DNA of 9,046 bases from an uncultured Streptococcus sp. (GCA_905373305.1 CAJPSM010000052.1:1-9046); one strand, 5' to 3'. Shown: positions 1 through 6,142, numbered from the stretch's first letter. Translations and numbers: made by a program. Notes: generated by a model from the letters alone, not told the origin.

Positions 1-71
1 ATGTTCTCCTAAAAAATGTATGAATTTAGGCGTTCTAAAAAATTCTACCGCATACAATCTTCAGTTTTTAC

Positions 72-100
72 TTGACAAGTGTCGTTATAAATAATAGAAT
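72..100 (+). promoter_or_regulatory. sigma-A promoter of pyrFE
   Basis: A perfect -35 box TTGACA (72-77) is separated by 17 bases from a -10 box TAGAAT (95-100, five of six matches to TATAAT). Transcription would start near 107, so the full attenuator leader that follows would be transcribed. The near-consensus boxes suggest strong constitutive initiation, with control left to the attenuator. Confidence 0.85.
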
Positions 101-106
101 AGTAGA

Positions 107-207
107 AAACTTTTAAAGCAGTCCAGAGAGGCAGCTAAGGTTAGACAGTGAAAGGGTGGAGACTACCCGTTTTTCGTGGAACCTAGCTGCTAGCAGGTTC
201 CTTTTTT
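107..207 (+). promoter_or_regulatory. PyrR-dependent pyrimidine attenuator leader
   Basis: The untranslated leader between the promoter and pyrF has the layout of a PyrR attenuator. The segment TCCAGAGAGGC (122-132) resembles the conserved PyrR-binding loop of Bacillus and streptococcal pyr leaders. Bases 131-142 (GCAGCTAAGGTT) can pair with 180-190 (AACCTAGCTGC), leaving one bulged A, to form an antiterminator. Bases 180-190 are also the left arm of the terminator hairpin, so the two folds exclude each other. In the known mechanism, UMP-bound PyrR holds the upstream segment in an anti-antiterminator and lets the terminator form. The pairings are visible in the sequence; PyrR action is inferred from the family, since pyrR itself is not in the window. 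Confidence 0.85.
178..207 (+). terminator. attenuator terminator hairpin before pyrF
   Basis: GGAACCT (178-184) pairs with AGGTTCC (195-201). The stem can continue with GCT/AGC (186-188 with 192-194) around a bulged A185, leaving a three-base loop. Six Ts follow (202-207). This is an intrinsic terminator upstream of a start codon, which is the signature of attenuation rather than gene-end termination. Confidence 0.88.
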
Positions 208-243
208 GAGCAATGGACTGTTAGCAAAGAATAGGAGAAAAGA

Positions 244-945
244 ATGCGTGAGAGTCGCCCGGTCATTGCTCTGGATTTTCCAAGTTTCGAGGAAGCCAAA
301 GAATTTTTAGCCCTTTTTCCAGCAGAGGAAAAACTCTATGTCAAGGTAGGAATGGAAATCTATTATGCAGTAGGTCCAGAGGTTGTTCGCTATTTGAAAT
401 CATTGGGACATAGTGTTTTTTTGGATCTCAAGTTGCATGATATTCCAAATACGGTCAAGTCAACTATGAAAATCTTGTCTAGTCTTGGGGTTGATATGAC
501 CAATGTTCAGGCTGCAGGTGGGCTTGAAATGATGCAGGCTGCGCGTGAAGGTCTTGGTGATCAAGGAATTCTTATCGCGGTGACCCAATTGACCTCAACA
601 TCTGAGGAACAGATGCAAGACTGTCAAAATATCCAGACTAGCCTGCAAGAGTCGGTCATCCACTATGCGAAGAAAACAGCTGAAGCTGGATTGGATGGAG
701 TGGTTTGCTCAGCCCAAGAAGCCCAACTCATCAAGGAAGCTACAAACGAAGATTTTATCTGCTTGACACCAGGTATTCGACCAGCAGGTGCTGAAGCAGC
801 GGATCAAAAACGCGTAGTGACCCCTGGTCAAGCTTATCAAATCGGTAGTGACTACATTGTAGTAGGCCGTCCAATCACGCAGGCAAAAGACCCTGTAGCA
901 GCCTACCATGCTATCAAGGAAGAATGGACACGCGACTGGGTCTAA
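244..945 (+). CDS. pyrF: Orotidine 5'-phosphate decarboxylase
   Basis: The 233-residue product catalyses the last step of de novo UMP synthesis, decarboxylation of OMP, in the cytoplasm. It is a complete bacterial class OMP decarboxylase of normal length. The diagnostic DLKLHDIPNT block lies at residues 61-70 and supplies the catalytic Asp61-Lys63-Asp66 set. VALDF-like VIALDF (7-12) near the N-terminus, KVGME (34-38), LTPGIRP (near 173-179) and VVGRPIT (near 208-214) form the remaining substrate and phosphate-binding blocks of the TIM barrel. The ATG at 244 has AGGAG at 233-237, six bases upstream. The gene is first in a two-gene operon; pyrE follows after 42 bases. Expression should depend on the leader attenuator. 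Identification is secure. Confidence 0.97.
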   Translation: MRESRPVIALDFPSFEEAKEFLALFPAEEKLYVKVGMEIYYAVGPEVVRYLKSLGHSVFLDLKLHDIPNTVKSTMKILSSLGVDMTNVQAAGGLEMMQAAREGLGDQGILIAVTQLTSTSEEQMQDCQNIQTSLQESVIHYAKKTAEAGLDGVVCSAQEAQLIKEATNEDFICLTPGIRPAGAEAADQKRVVTPGQAYQIGSDYIVVGRPITQAKDPVAAYHAIKEEWTRDWV

Positions 946-987
946 AGCGTATTTGATTATAGATTTAAGGATAAGAAGGAGTATACC

Positions 988-1620
988 ATGACACTTGCTA
1001 GAGACATTGCTAGCCATCTATTGAAAATTCAAGCGGTTTATCTCAAACCAGAAGAGCCTTTCACTTGGGCATCTGGTATCAAGTCACCTATTTATACGGA
1101 TAATCGTGTGACCCTAGCTTACCCAGAGACTAGAACTTTGATTGAAAATGGTTTTGTGAATGCTATCAAAGCAGCCTTTCCAGAAGTTGAGGTGATTGCA
1201 GGAACTGCAACAGCGGGGATTCCTCACGGGGCTATCATTGCTGACAAGATGAACTTGCCTTTTGCCTACATCCGTAGCAAACCAAAAGACCACGGAGCAG
1301 GCAACCAAATCGAAGGCCGTGTAGCTCAGGGGCAAAAAATGGTGATTGTAGAAGACCTGATCTCAACTGGTGGTTCAGTTCTCGAAGCAGTAGCAGCTGC
1401 CAAGCGTGAAGGAGCAGATGTTCTCGGTGTAGTAGCCATTTTTAGCTATCAACTAGCAAAAGCAGATAAGAACTTCGCAAACGCAGGTGTGAAACTGGTG
1501 ACTCTCTCAAACTACAGTGAGCTCATTCACCTAGCTCAAGAAGAAGGTTATATCACACCAGAGGGATTAGATCTCTTAAAACGCTTTAAGGAAGACCAAG
1601 AAAATTGGCAAAGTGCCTAA
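988..1620 (+). CDS. pyrE: Orotate phosphoribosyltransferase
   Basis: The 210-residue product joins orotate to PRPP to give OMP, the substrate of the PyrF encoded just upstream. It is a complete type I phosphoribosyltransferase. The PRPP-binding motif MVIVEDLISTGGS spans about residues 118-130, with the acidic pair Glu122-Asp123. The flexible catalytic loop with KPKDHGAGN lies at about 98-106. FTWASGIKSPIYTDNR (25-40) is the usual orotate-side N-terminal block. The ATG at 988 is preceded by AAGGAG (976-981) at a six-base distance. It has no promoter of its own that I can see and is cotranscribed with pyrF. A terminator follows directly. Identification is secure. Confidence 0.97.
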   Translation: MTLARDIASHLLKIQAVYLKPEEPFTWASGIKSPIYTDNRVTLAYPETRTLIENGFVNAIKAAFPEVEVIAGTATAGIPHGAIIADKMNLPFAYIRSKPKDHGAGNQIEGRVAQGQKMVIVEDLISTGGSVLEAVAAAKREGADVLGVVAIFSYQLAKADKNFANAGVKLVTLSNYSELIHLAQEEGYITPEGLDLLKRFKEDQENWQSA

Positions 1621-1628
1621 GACATAGA

Positions 1629-1665
1629 AAATCAGGTAGTCACTAGGATTACCTGATTTCTTTTT
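1629..1665 (+). terminator. intrinsic terminator of pyrFE
   Basis: AAATCAGGTA (1629-1638) and TACCTGATTT (1650-1659) form a perfect ten-pair stem with an 11-base loop, followed by C and five Ts (1661-1665). It sits nine bases after the pyrE stop. The same hairpin lies 23 bases beyond the stop of the convergent minus-strand receptor gene. Read from that side the T tract is short and interrupted, so it may stop the minus-strand operon only weakly. Confidence 0.9.
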
Positions 1666-1681
1666 GTGATTTCATTGGATC

Positions 1682-2548
1682 TTAGTCTACTTTTCCGCCT
1701 TCAACAACTAGATCATCTGCTTTAGCAGCGTCACCGTAGGTTGGGTGAAGTGTCTTTTCATAGGCTTTGTGGAAGAAGTTTTCTTTACCAAGTTTTTCAA
1801 TTTCTTGGTTGATGTAGTCAAGAAGTTCTTGATTACCCTTTTGAACTGCTGCCGCAATAGTATCTGGGTCACCGAGGGAAGTAATTCCTACTTCAAATCC
1901 TTTATTTTCGAGGGCCCAAGCTAAAACCTCAGTATTGTCAGTTGAGAAGGCATCTCCACGTCCGTCAAGAAGAGCCTGGTAGGCATCACTATATTGGTCG
2001 TATTTTTGGAGTTTTACTTCTGGGTGATTTTTCTCAAAATATGTTTCAGCAGTCGTTCCTTTTGTGACAATCAAGGTTTTGCCTTCTAATTCTTTAACGT
2101 CCTTAATCAGCTTATCCTTAGGTGATACGACACCGAGTGATACTTTCATGTAAGGAAGGGCAAAGTCTACTTGTTTCTTACGTTCGTCAGTGACTGTGAA
2201 GTTAGCGAGTGTGATATCCACCTTGTTTGAAATCAAGTATTCAGCACGGTTGGCAGCATCAACTGAGACGTATTTGACCTTCACGCCCAAGTCTTGAGCT
2301 AATTGGTTCCCCAATTCGATATCGTAACCTTGGTAAGAACCGTCGTTATCAACGTAACCAAACGGTTTTTTGTCTCCAAATACGGCGATTCGAAGCTCAC
2401 CACTTTTTTTGATTTCGTCGATAGTGCGGGCCTTGGCGGTTGCTTTTCCTGATGAAGCATCAGAGCTTCCACCTGAGCTACAAGCTGTGACAAAGATAAG
2501 GGCAAAGGCAAGTGCAAAAACAGCTAGGATTGGTTTGAGTATTTTCAT
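1682..2548 (-). CDS. Amino acid ABC transporter substrate-binding lipoprotein, probably cysteine-type
   Basis: The 288-residue product is the extracellular receptor of the importer encoded upstream on the same strand. A signal peptide with a hydrophobic core (about residues 7-20) ends in a lipobox V-T-A-C, giving lipid-modified Cys23. A Ser/Gly/Ala-rich linker follows, then a two-lobed family 3 periplasmic-binding fold from about residue 43. The block GDKKPFGYVDNDG (58-70), the stretches NKVDITLANFT and DFALPYMKVSLGV, and KGTTAETYF strongly recall Campylobacter CjaA (Cj0982), a structurally known cysteine-binding protein; this is a comparison from memory. Glutamate, glutamine or cystine binding cannot be excluded. 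The ATG at 2548 has AAAGGAG six bases upstream. The gene is last in its operon, 18 bases after the ATPase gene. A CYS-box-like site upstream of the operon supports the cysteine assignment. Confidence 0.9.
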   Translation of the reverse strand: MKILKPILAVFALAFALIFVTACSSGGSSDASSGKATAKARTIDEIKKSGELRIAVFGDKKPFGYVDNDGSYQGYDIELGNQLAQDLGVKVKYVSVDAANRAEYLISNKVDITLANFTVTDERKKQVDFALPYMKVSLGVVSPKDKLIKDVKELEGKTLIVTKGTTAETYFEKNHPEVKLQKYDQYSDAYQALLDGRGDAFSTDNTEVLAWALENKGFEVGITSLGDPDTIAAAVQKGNQELLDYINQEIEKLGKENFFHKAYEKTLHPTYGDAAKADDLVVEGGKVD

Positions 2549-2566
2549 AATAATCTCCTTTATTTA

Positions 2567-3325
2567 TTATAGATATGAGCCAAACTGGCTAAAGTCAAAG
2601 ACGTTTAAAAATTCCTGTGCTCGTTTGGTTTGTGGGTTGGTAAAGAAGTCTTGAGCAGTTCCTTCTTCAGCGATTTTCCCTTGGTCGAGAAAAATTATCC
2701 GATCCGCAATGGCTTGGGCAAACTGCATTTCGTGGGTTACCAGAATCATGGTGCGTCCTTCTTGTGCCAAGTCATTGATGAGTTCCAGAACCTCACGTAC
2801 CATTTCTGGATCCAGTGAAGCAGTCACTTCGTCAAAAAGGATAATTTCTGGATGCATGAGAAGGGCGCGGACAATCGCAACCCGTTGCTTTTGTCCACCA
2901 GATAATTGGCGAGCGAAGCTGTGTTTTTTATCTAAAAGGCCGACACGTTCCAGTAGTTGCAAAGCCTCTTCAGTGACTTCATTTTTGTCTCGTCCCTGAG
3001 CTTTGATAGGTCCTAGGATGAGGTTTTGAAGGACATCTAGGTGAGGAAAGAGTTCATAACTTTGAAAGACCATACCGATTTTTTGGCGAACTAGGTGAAA
3101 GTTTTTCTGATTGCCAATAATAGATTGTCCGTCCAGAAGAATATCTCCCCCCTGTATTGTTTCTAGGCCATTGAGGCAACGGAGGAGGGTACTTTTCCCG
3201 CATCCAGAGGGTCCTAGGATGACAACAACTTCCCCCTTTTTGATATCTAGAGAGAGTCCTTGGAGGATGGGATTGTCTCCAAAGGATTTTTTTAGTTCCT
3301 TTATTTCTAAAATAGTTTCAGACAT
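2567..3325 (-). CDS. Amino acid ABC transporter ATP-binding protein
   Basis: The 252-residue cytoplasmic ATPase powers the importer formed with the two permeases encoded upstream. All ABC motifs are present: Walker A GPSGCGKS (38-45), Q-loop Gln88 in MVFQSY, signature LSGGQ (141-145), Walker B ILFDE with catalytic Glu166, D-loop SLD (170-172) and switch His198. The protein has the length and layout of the polar amino acid (GlnQ/HisP-like) subfamily. The Walker B extension reads DEVTASLDPE instead of the common DEPTSALDPE. No catalytic residue is affected. The ATG follows the stop codon of the upstream permease with no base between. Its ribosome binding site GGAGGA lies inside that permease's last codons, which suggests translational coupling. 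Substrate specificity cannot be read from this subunit. Confidence 0.95.
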   Translation of the reverse strand: MSETILEIKELKKSFGDNPILQGLSLDIKKGEVVVILGPSGCGKSTLLRCLNGLETIQGGDILLDGQSIIGNQKNFHLVRQKIGMVFQSYELFPHLDVLQNLILGPIKAQGRDKNEVTEEALQLLERVGLLDKKHSFARQLSGGQKQRVAIVRALLMHPEIILFDEVTASLDPEMVREVLELINDLAQEGRTMILVTHEMQFAQAIADRIIFLDQGKIAEEGTAQDFFTNPQTKRAQEFLNVFDFSQFGSYL

Positions 3326-4003
3326 TTAATTCCTCCAATGTTTTTCTAAGTGACTAGATAGTTTGGAAATAGGAAAGCAGACCGCAAAATACAAGATCAG
3401 AATAGTTCCATAAATCCAAAAGGAAGCAGTTGGGATGGTCAGGCGATTGCTATCAATGATTTGTTGCCCAACCTTGGTAACTTCAACAACCCCAATCAAG
3501 ACAACCAAGGAAGTCGTTTTGATCATCCGAGTGACAAGATTGATGGCTTGTGGTAGTAGTCTTCTCAAGACCTGTGGGATGATGATGTAATAGTAAAGTT
3601 GGAAGTTTGTCAAGCCTAGAGCCTGTCCGCTTTCAAACTGATGTTTAGGGAGGGAAGTGATGGCTCCACGTACCAAGTCTCCCATTTCAGCTGTACCCCA
3701 GAGGGTAAAAACGATAATAGCCGAAGTCTCACCTGAGATATTGATATTAAAGTTTCGAGCCAATCCAAAGTATACGATAAAAAGTAGTACCAGTTGGGGC
3801 ATGATACGAATAAATTCCAGATAAAAACGTGTTAAAAAACGAATAACTCTAGAATGGGAGGTCATGATGATTCCCATGACTGTTCCGAAAATCATTGATA
3901 GAAGGACGGAGAGAATAGAAATTCCGATCGTGACACCCAACCCTTGTAAGATTCGCAGGAGATTATTTCCCTGAAAGAGTACTTGCATTCCCGAATCCTG
4001 CAT
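3326..4003 (-). CDS. Amino acid ABC transporter permease, second subunit
   Basis: The 225-residue membrane protein is one half of the transmembrane channel of the importer. It has several strong hydrophobic stretches (about 22-46, 60-82, 92-108, 160-180, 195-212). The cytoplasmic EAA-like coupling loop, ESGQALGLTNFQLYYYIIIPQ, lies at about 124-144 and ends in the expected I-P-Q; it docks on the ATPase. Family HisM/GlnP is clear. The ATG at 4003 is chosen because AAAGGAGG (4011-4018) lies seven bases upstream, so the alternative Met6 is unlikely. The first 41 bases overlap the end of the upstream permease gene in another frame, and its ribosome binding site lies inside that gene. This arrangement points to coupled synthesis of the two membrane halves in equal amounts. 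Confidence 0.93.
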   Translation of the reverse strand: MQDSGMQVLFQGNNLLRILQGLGVTIGISILSVLLSMIFGTVMGIIMTSHSRVIRFLTRFYLEFIRIMPQLVLLFIVYFGLARNFNINISGETSAIIVFTLWGTAEMGDLVRGAITSLPKHQFESGQALGLTNFQLYYYIIIPQVLRRLLPQAINLVTRMIKTTSLVVLIGVVEVTKVGQQIIDSNRLTIPTASFWIYGTILILYFAVCFPISKLSSHLEKHWRN

Positions 4004-4643
4004 GGCGGAGCCTCCTTTCTATCCAGCTAAAGAGTAGAGAGATGGGTAGAAGCATGATAAGGTAAGCAACTACTAACATGGCCAGTGCAATGTCTGTCTC
4101 ATAATAGAGTCCAATCAAGTCCTTGGCGACGTACATGAGGTCGGCCAAAGCCACTGCTGAGAAAACAGAGGTTTCCTTGATGAGGAAAATGACATTGGCG
4201 CTAAAAGACGGTAGGGCTACCGCAGTTGCTTGCGGAAGAACCACATGGCGAAAGACCTGTACAGGTGTCAGACCGATAGCTAGGCCAATTTCATGCTGGG
4301 TTTGACTGACGGACTCCAGTCCACTTCGGAAAGATTCTGCCATATAGGAACCCCCTAAAAAGACCAGTCCCATAGTGGCACATACTTCCGAAGACAGGAC
4401 AATCCCTATTCGGGGAAGCCCGAAATAGAGGAAGAAGAGCTGAATCAAAAGGGGCGTATTGCGTGACAATTCTATATAGGCTGTTGCTAACTGTGAAAAG
4501 ATAGGAACGCGATAATGCCGGATGATACTAACAATTAGACCAACAAGAAAAGAACCCAAAATTCCCCAAACTGCAATATGCAAGGTCAGAAAGAATGCCT
4601 TCTGATAGAGTGGTAAATATTGTTCAACAATGGACCAATCCAA
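3963..4643 (-). CDS. Amino acid ABC transporter permease, first subunit
   Basis: The 226-residue membrane protein is the first gene of the minus-strand importer operon and pairs with the next permease. Hydrophobic segments lie at about 16-40, 64-82, 88-104, 150-172 and 186-207. RNTPLLIQLFFLYFGLP (61-77) is typical of the HisMQ/GlnP permease family. The coupling loop EIGLAIGLTPVQVFRHVVLP is at about 118-137. The start is a TTG (4643-4641), so the first residue is Met by initiation only. It is supported by AGGAGG (4656-4651) seven bases upstream and by the absence of any in-frame ATG near the N-terminus before the first membrane segment. The C-terminal 13 codons overlap the next gene. The likely promoter and a regulatory box lie in 4676-4743. 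Confidence 0.93.
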   Translation of the reverse strand: MDWSIVEQYLPLYQKAFFLTLHIAVWGILGSFLVGLIVSIIRHYRVPIFSQLATAYIELSRNTPLLIQLFFLYFGLPRIGIVLSSEVCATMGLVFLGGSYMAESFRSGLESVSQTQHEIGLAIGLTPVQVFRHVVLPQATAVALPSFSANVIFLIKETSVFSAVALADLMYVAKDLIGLYYETDIALAMLVVAYLIMLLPISLLFSWIERRLRHAGFGNASTLSGK

Positions 4644-4675
4644 AATAGAACCTCCTATCTAGAAATAATACTGTT

Positions 4676-4704
4676 ATTGTAGCATTAAAGGGCACGTTTG
4701 GATA
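4676..4704 (-). promoter_or_regulatory. probable promoter of the amino acid importer operon
   Basis: On the minus strand a -10 box TACAAT (plus 4681-4676, five of six matches) is preceded, 17 bases away, by TATCCA (plus 4704-4699), which matches the -35 consensus at only three of six positions. Transcription would start near 4669, leaving a leader of about 25 bases before the TTG start. A good -10 with a poor -35 fits a promoter that needs an activator, and an activator-type box lies directly upstream. The call rests on spacing and context only. Confidence 0.5.
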
Positions 4705-4716
4705 ATATGAATTTTT

Positions 4717-4743
4717 TATCACAATGATAGAAAAAATTTATCA
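4717..4743 (-). promoter_or_regulatory. candidate CmbR (CYS-box) operator of the amino acid importer
   Basis: Read on the minus strand the segment is exactly TGATA-N9-TATCA-N3-TGATA (plus coordinates 4743-4739, 4729-4725, 4721-4717). This matches, as I remember it, the streptococcal CYS-box TGATA-N9-TATCA-N2-4-TGATA proposed for the LysR-type cysteine regulator CmbR by comparative genomics (Kovaleva and Gelfand, 2007). It lies about 48 to 74 bases upstream of the predicted start of transcription, the usual place for a LysR-type activator. The array is directional and points to the importer operon, not to lctO. The pattern is seen directly; the regulator is inferred. Confidence 0.72.
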
Positions 4744-4775
4744 TGGCTATGAGTTGAAATTTCCAGACAAAATTT

Positions 4776-4804
4776 TTGAAAGGAATCTGAAAAAGAGTTA
4801 AGAT
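4776..4804 (+). promoter_or_regulatory. probable promoter of lctO
   Basis: TTGAAA (4776-4781, five of six) is followed after 17 bases by TAAGAT (4799-4804, four of six). Transcription would start near 4811, giving a leader of about 42 bases that begins just before the cre site. The -10 is imperfect, so the exact boxes are moderately sure. Confidence 0.6.
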
Positions 4805-4820
4805 AGTTTATGTAAGAAAA

Positions 4821-4834
4821 AGTAAACGCTTACT
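4821..4834 (+). promoter_or_regulatory. catabolite-response element (cre) of lctO
   Basis: AGTAAACGCTTACT is a near-perfect palindrome with the central CG of cre sites. It matches the consensus TGWAARCGYTWNCW at all positions but the first (A for T). It lies about 10 to 24 bases downstream of the predicted transcription start and ends five bases before the ribosome binding site. CcpA bound here would be expected to repress lctO during growth on preferred sugars. CcpA is not encoded in the window. Confidence 0.8.
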
Positions 4835-4852
4835 TATCAAGGAGGACACTTT

Positions 4853-5989
4853 ATGTCATACAAAACAAGCAATGCAGAAGGACCTGTAGATTTTATTAAC
4901 ACTTATGATTTGGAGCCAATGGCGCAACAAGTCATTCCTAAAGCTGCCTTTGGTTATATCGCTAGTGGAGCAGAGGATACTTTCACTTTACGCGAGAACA
5001 TCCGTGCCTTTAACCACAAACTCATCGTTCCACATACGCTTTGCAATGTTGAAAATCCAAGTACAGAGATTGAATTTGCAGGTGAAAAATTATCTTCACC
5101 AATTATTATGGCGCCTGTTGCGGCTCATAAATTGGCAAATGAGCAGGGGGAAGTAGCTACTGCGCGTGGTGTGCATGAATTTGGTTCTCTTTATACAACC
5201 AGCTCTTACTCTACCGTTGACCTTCCAGAAATTACGGAAGCTCTTCAAGGAACACCTCATTGGTTCCAATTTTACTTTAGTAAGGATGACGGCATTAACC
5301 GCCACATCATGGACCGTGTGAAGGCTGAAGGCTACAAAGCGATTGTCTTGACGGCGGATGCAACTGTAGGGGGCAATCGTGAGGTCGACAAGCGCAATGG
5401 TTTTGTCTTCCCAGTTGGTATGCCGATTGTTGAGGAATACCTGCCAGAAGGTGCTGGAAAATCAATGGACTTTGTTTACAAGTCAGCCAAACAACGCTTG
5501 TCTCCACGCGATGTAGAATTCATCGCTGAATACTCAGGTCTTCCTGTGTATGTCAAGGGACCACAATGCCGTGAGGACGTTGAACGTTCGCTTGCCGCAG
5601 GTGCTTCTGGTATCTGGGTAACCAACCACGGTGGCCGCCAAATCGACGGTGGACCAGCTGCCTTTGACTCGCTTCAAGAAGTAGCTGAAGCAGTTGATAA
5701 ACGTGTGCCAATTGTCTTTGACTCTGGTGTTCGTCGTGGTCAGCACGTCTTTAAAGCTTTGGCTTCAGGAGCAGACTTGGTAGCTATTGGCCGCCCTGTG
5801 ATCTATGGTTTGGCTCTTGGTGGTAGTGTTGGTGTGCGTCAAGTCTTTGAGCACTTAAATGCAGAATTGAAGACAGTCATGCAATTATCTGGAACTCAGA
5901 CTATTGAGGATGTCAAACACTTCAAACTCCGTCACAACCCATACAACCCAACCTTCCCAGTCGACCCTCGTGACTTAAAATTGTATTGA
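4853..5989 (+). CDS. lctO: L-lactate oxidase (FMN-dependent)
   Basis: The 378-residue cytoplasmic flavoenzyme oxidises L-lactate with O2 to pyruvate and hydrogen peroxide. In pneumococci and relatives this recycles lactate and adds to peroxide release together with pyruvate oxidase. It is a full-length member of the FMN-dependent 2-hydroxyacid dehydrogenase family. Key positions by comparison with Aerococcus lactate oxidase are Tyr35 (FGYIASG), the MAPVAAH block (86-92) including Ala91, Tyr141, TADATVGGNR with Arg176, Lys235 (VYVKG), the catalytic base His259 and Arg262 in TNHGGRQ, and the phosphate-binding DSGVRRG (290-296) and GRP (313-315). Ala91 corresponds to the alanine that favours oxidase chemistry in the Aerococcus enzyme. 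The ATG has AAGGAGGA (4839-4846) six bases upstream. The gene stands alone between its cre-bearing promoter and a terminator. Glycolate or another short 2-hydroxyacid is a less likely substrate. Confidence 0.95.
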   Translation: MSYKTSNAEGPVDFINTYDLEPMAQQVIPKAAFGYIASGAEDTFTLRENIRAFNHKLIVPHTLCNVENPSTEIEFAGEKLSSPIIMAPVAAHKLANEQGEVATARGVHEFGSLYTTSSYSTVDLPEITEALQGTPHWFQFYFSKDDGINRHIMDRVKAEGYKAIVLTADATVGGNREVDKRNGFVFPVGMPIVEEYLPEGAGKSMDFVYKSAKQRLSPRDVEFIAEYSGLPVYVKGPQCREDVERSLAAGASGIWVTNHGGRQIDGGPAAFDSLQEVAEAVDKRVPIVFDSGVRRGQHVFKALASGADLVAIGRPVIYGLALGGSVGVRQVFEHLNAELKTVMQLSGTQTIEDVKHFKLRHNPYNPTFPVDPRDLKLY

Positions 5990-6001
5990 TAAAGAAGACA
6001 G

Positions 6002-6026
6002 CCTCCAGCTTATGTGGAGGTTTTTC
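6002..6026 (+). terminator. intrinsic terminator of lctO
   Basis: CCTCCA (6002-6007) and TGGAGG (6015-6020) form a stem around a seven-base loop, followed by five Ts (6021-6025). Outer bases GAAGA (5994-5998) and TCTTC (6025-6029) could extend the structure. It lies 12 bases after the lctO stop. Confidence 0.88.
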
Positions 6027-6090
6027 TTCGTATATAGGAAGATTAAATCGTTATCAGAAACTATATAAATATATTTTTCAGTCAAATATC

Positions 6091-6119
6091 TTGCTAGGAC
6101 TTTCAAATTCTGTTATACT
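6091..6119 (+). promoter_or_regulatory. promoter of the thiamine salvage operon
   Basis: An extended -10 element TGT-TATACT (6111-6119) lies 17 bases after TTGCTA (6091-6096). Transcription would start near 6126, just before the TPP aptamer at 6143. The weak -35 is balanced by the TGn extension, a common streptococcal promoter form. The stretch 6030-6090 before it shows no gene or clear signal. Confidence 0.75.
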
Positions 6120-6142
6120 GGTCCAGTAATTAAATAATAAAG

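Noticed and set aside
1..71. AGGAGA-like sequence on the minus strand (10-5) and an AT-rich stretch, suggesting a divergent gene starting just left of the window
   Set aside because: The start codon would fall on or beyond base 1 and the spacing to a possible ATG is short. No coding sequence is present to test it, so nothing is annotated in 1-71.
709..1017. 102-codon minus-strand frame across pyrF and pyrE; similar long antisense frames lie over lctO, ykoD and the ABC genes
   Set aside because: They overlap secure genes completely, lack good ribosome binding sites and show no recognisable protein family. They are by-products of codon bias in the real genes.
6049..6065. Possible MtaR (MET-box) site ending in GAAACTATA
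   Set aside because: The right half fits TATAGTTTSAAACTATA but the left half matches at only two positions, and the site lies beside lctO's terminator and a TPP-controlled promoter with no methionine gene nearby.
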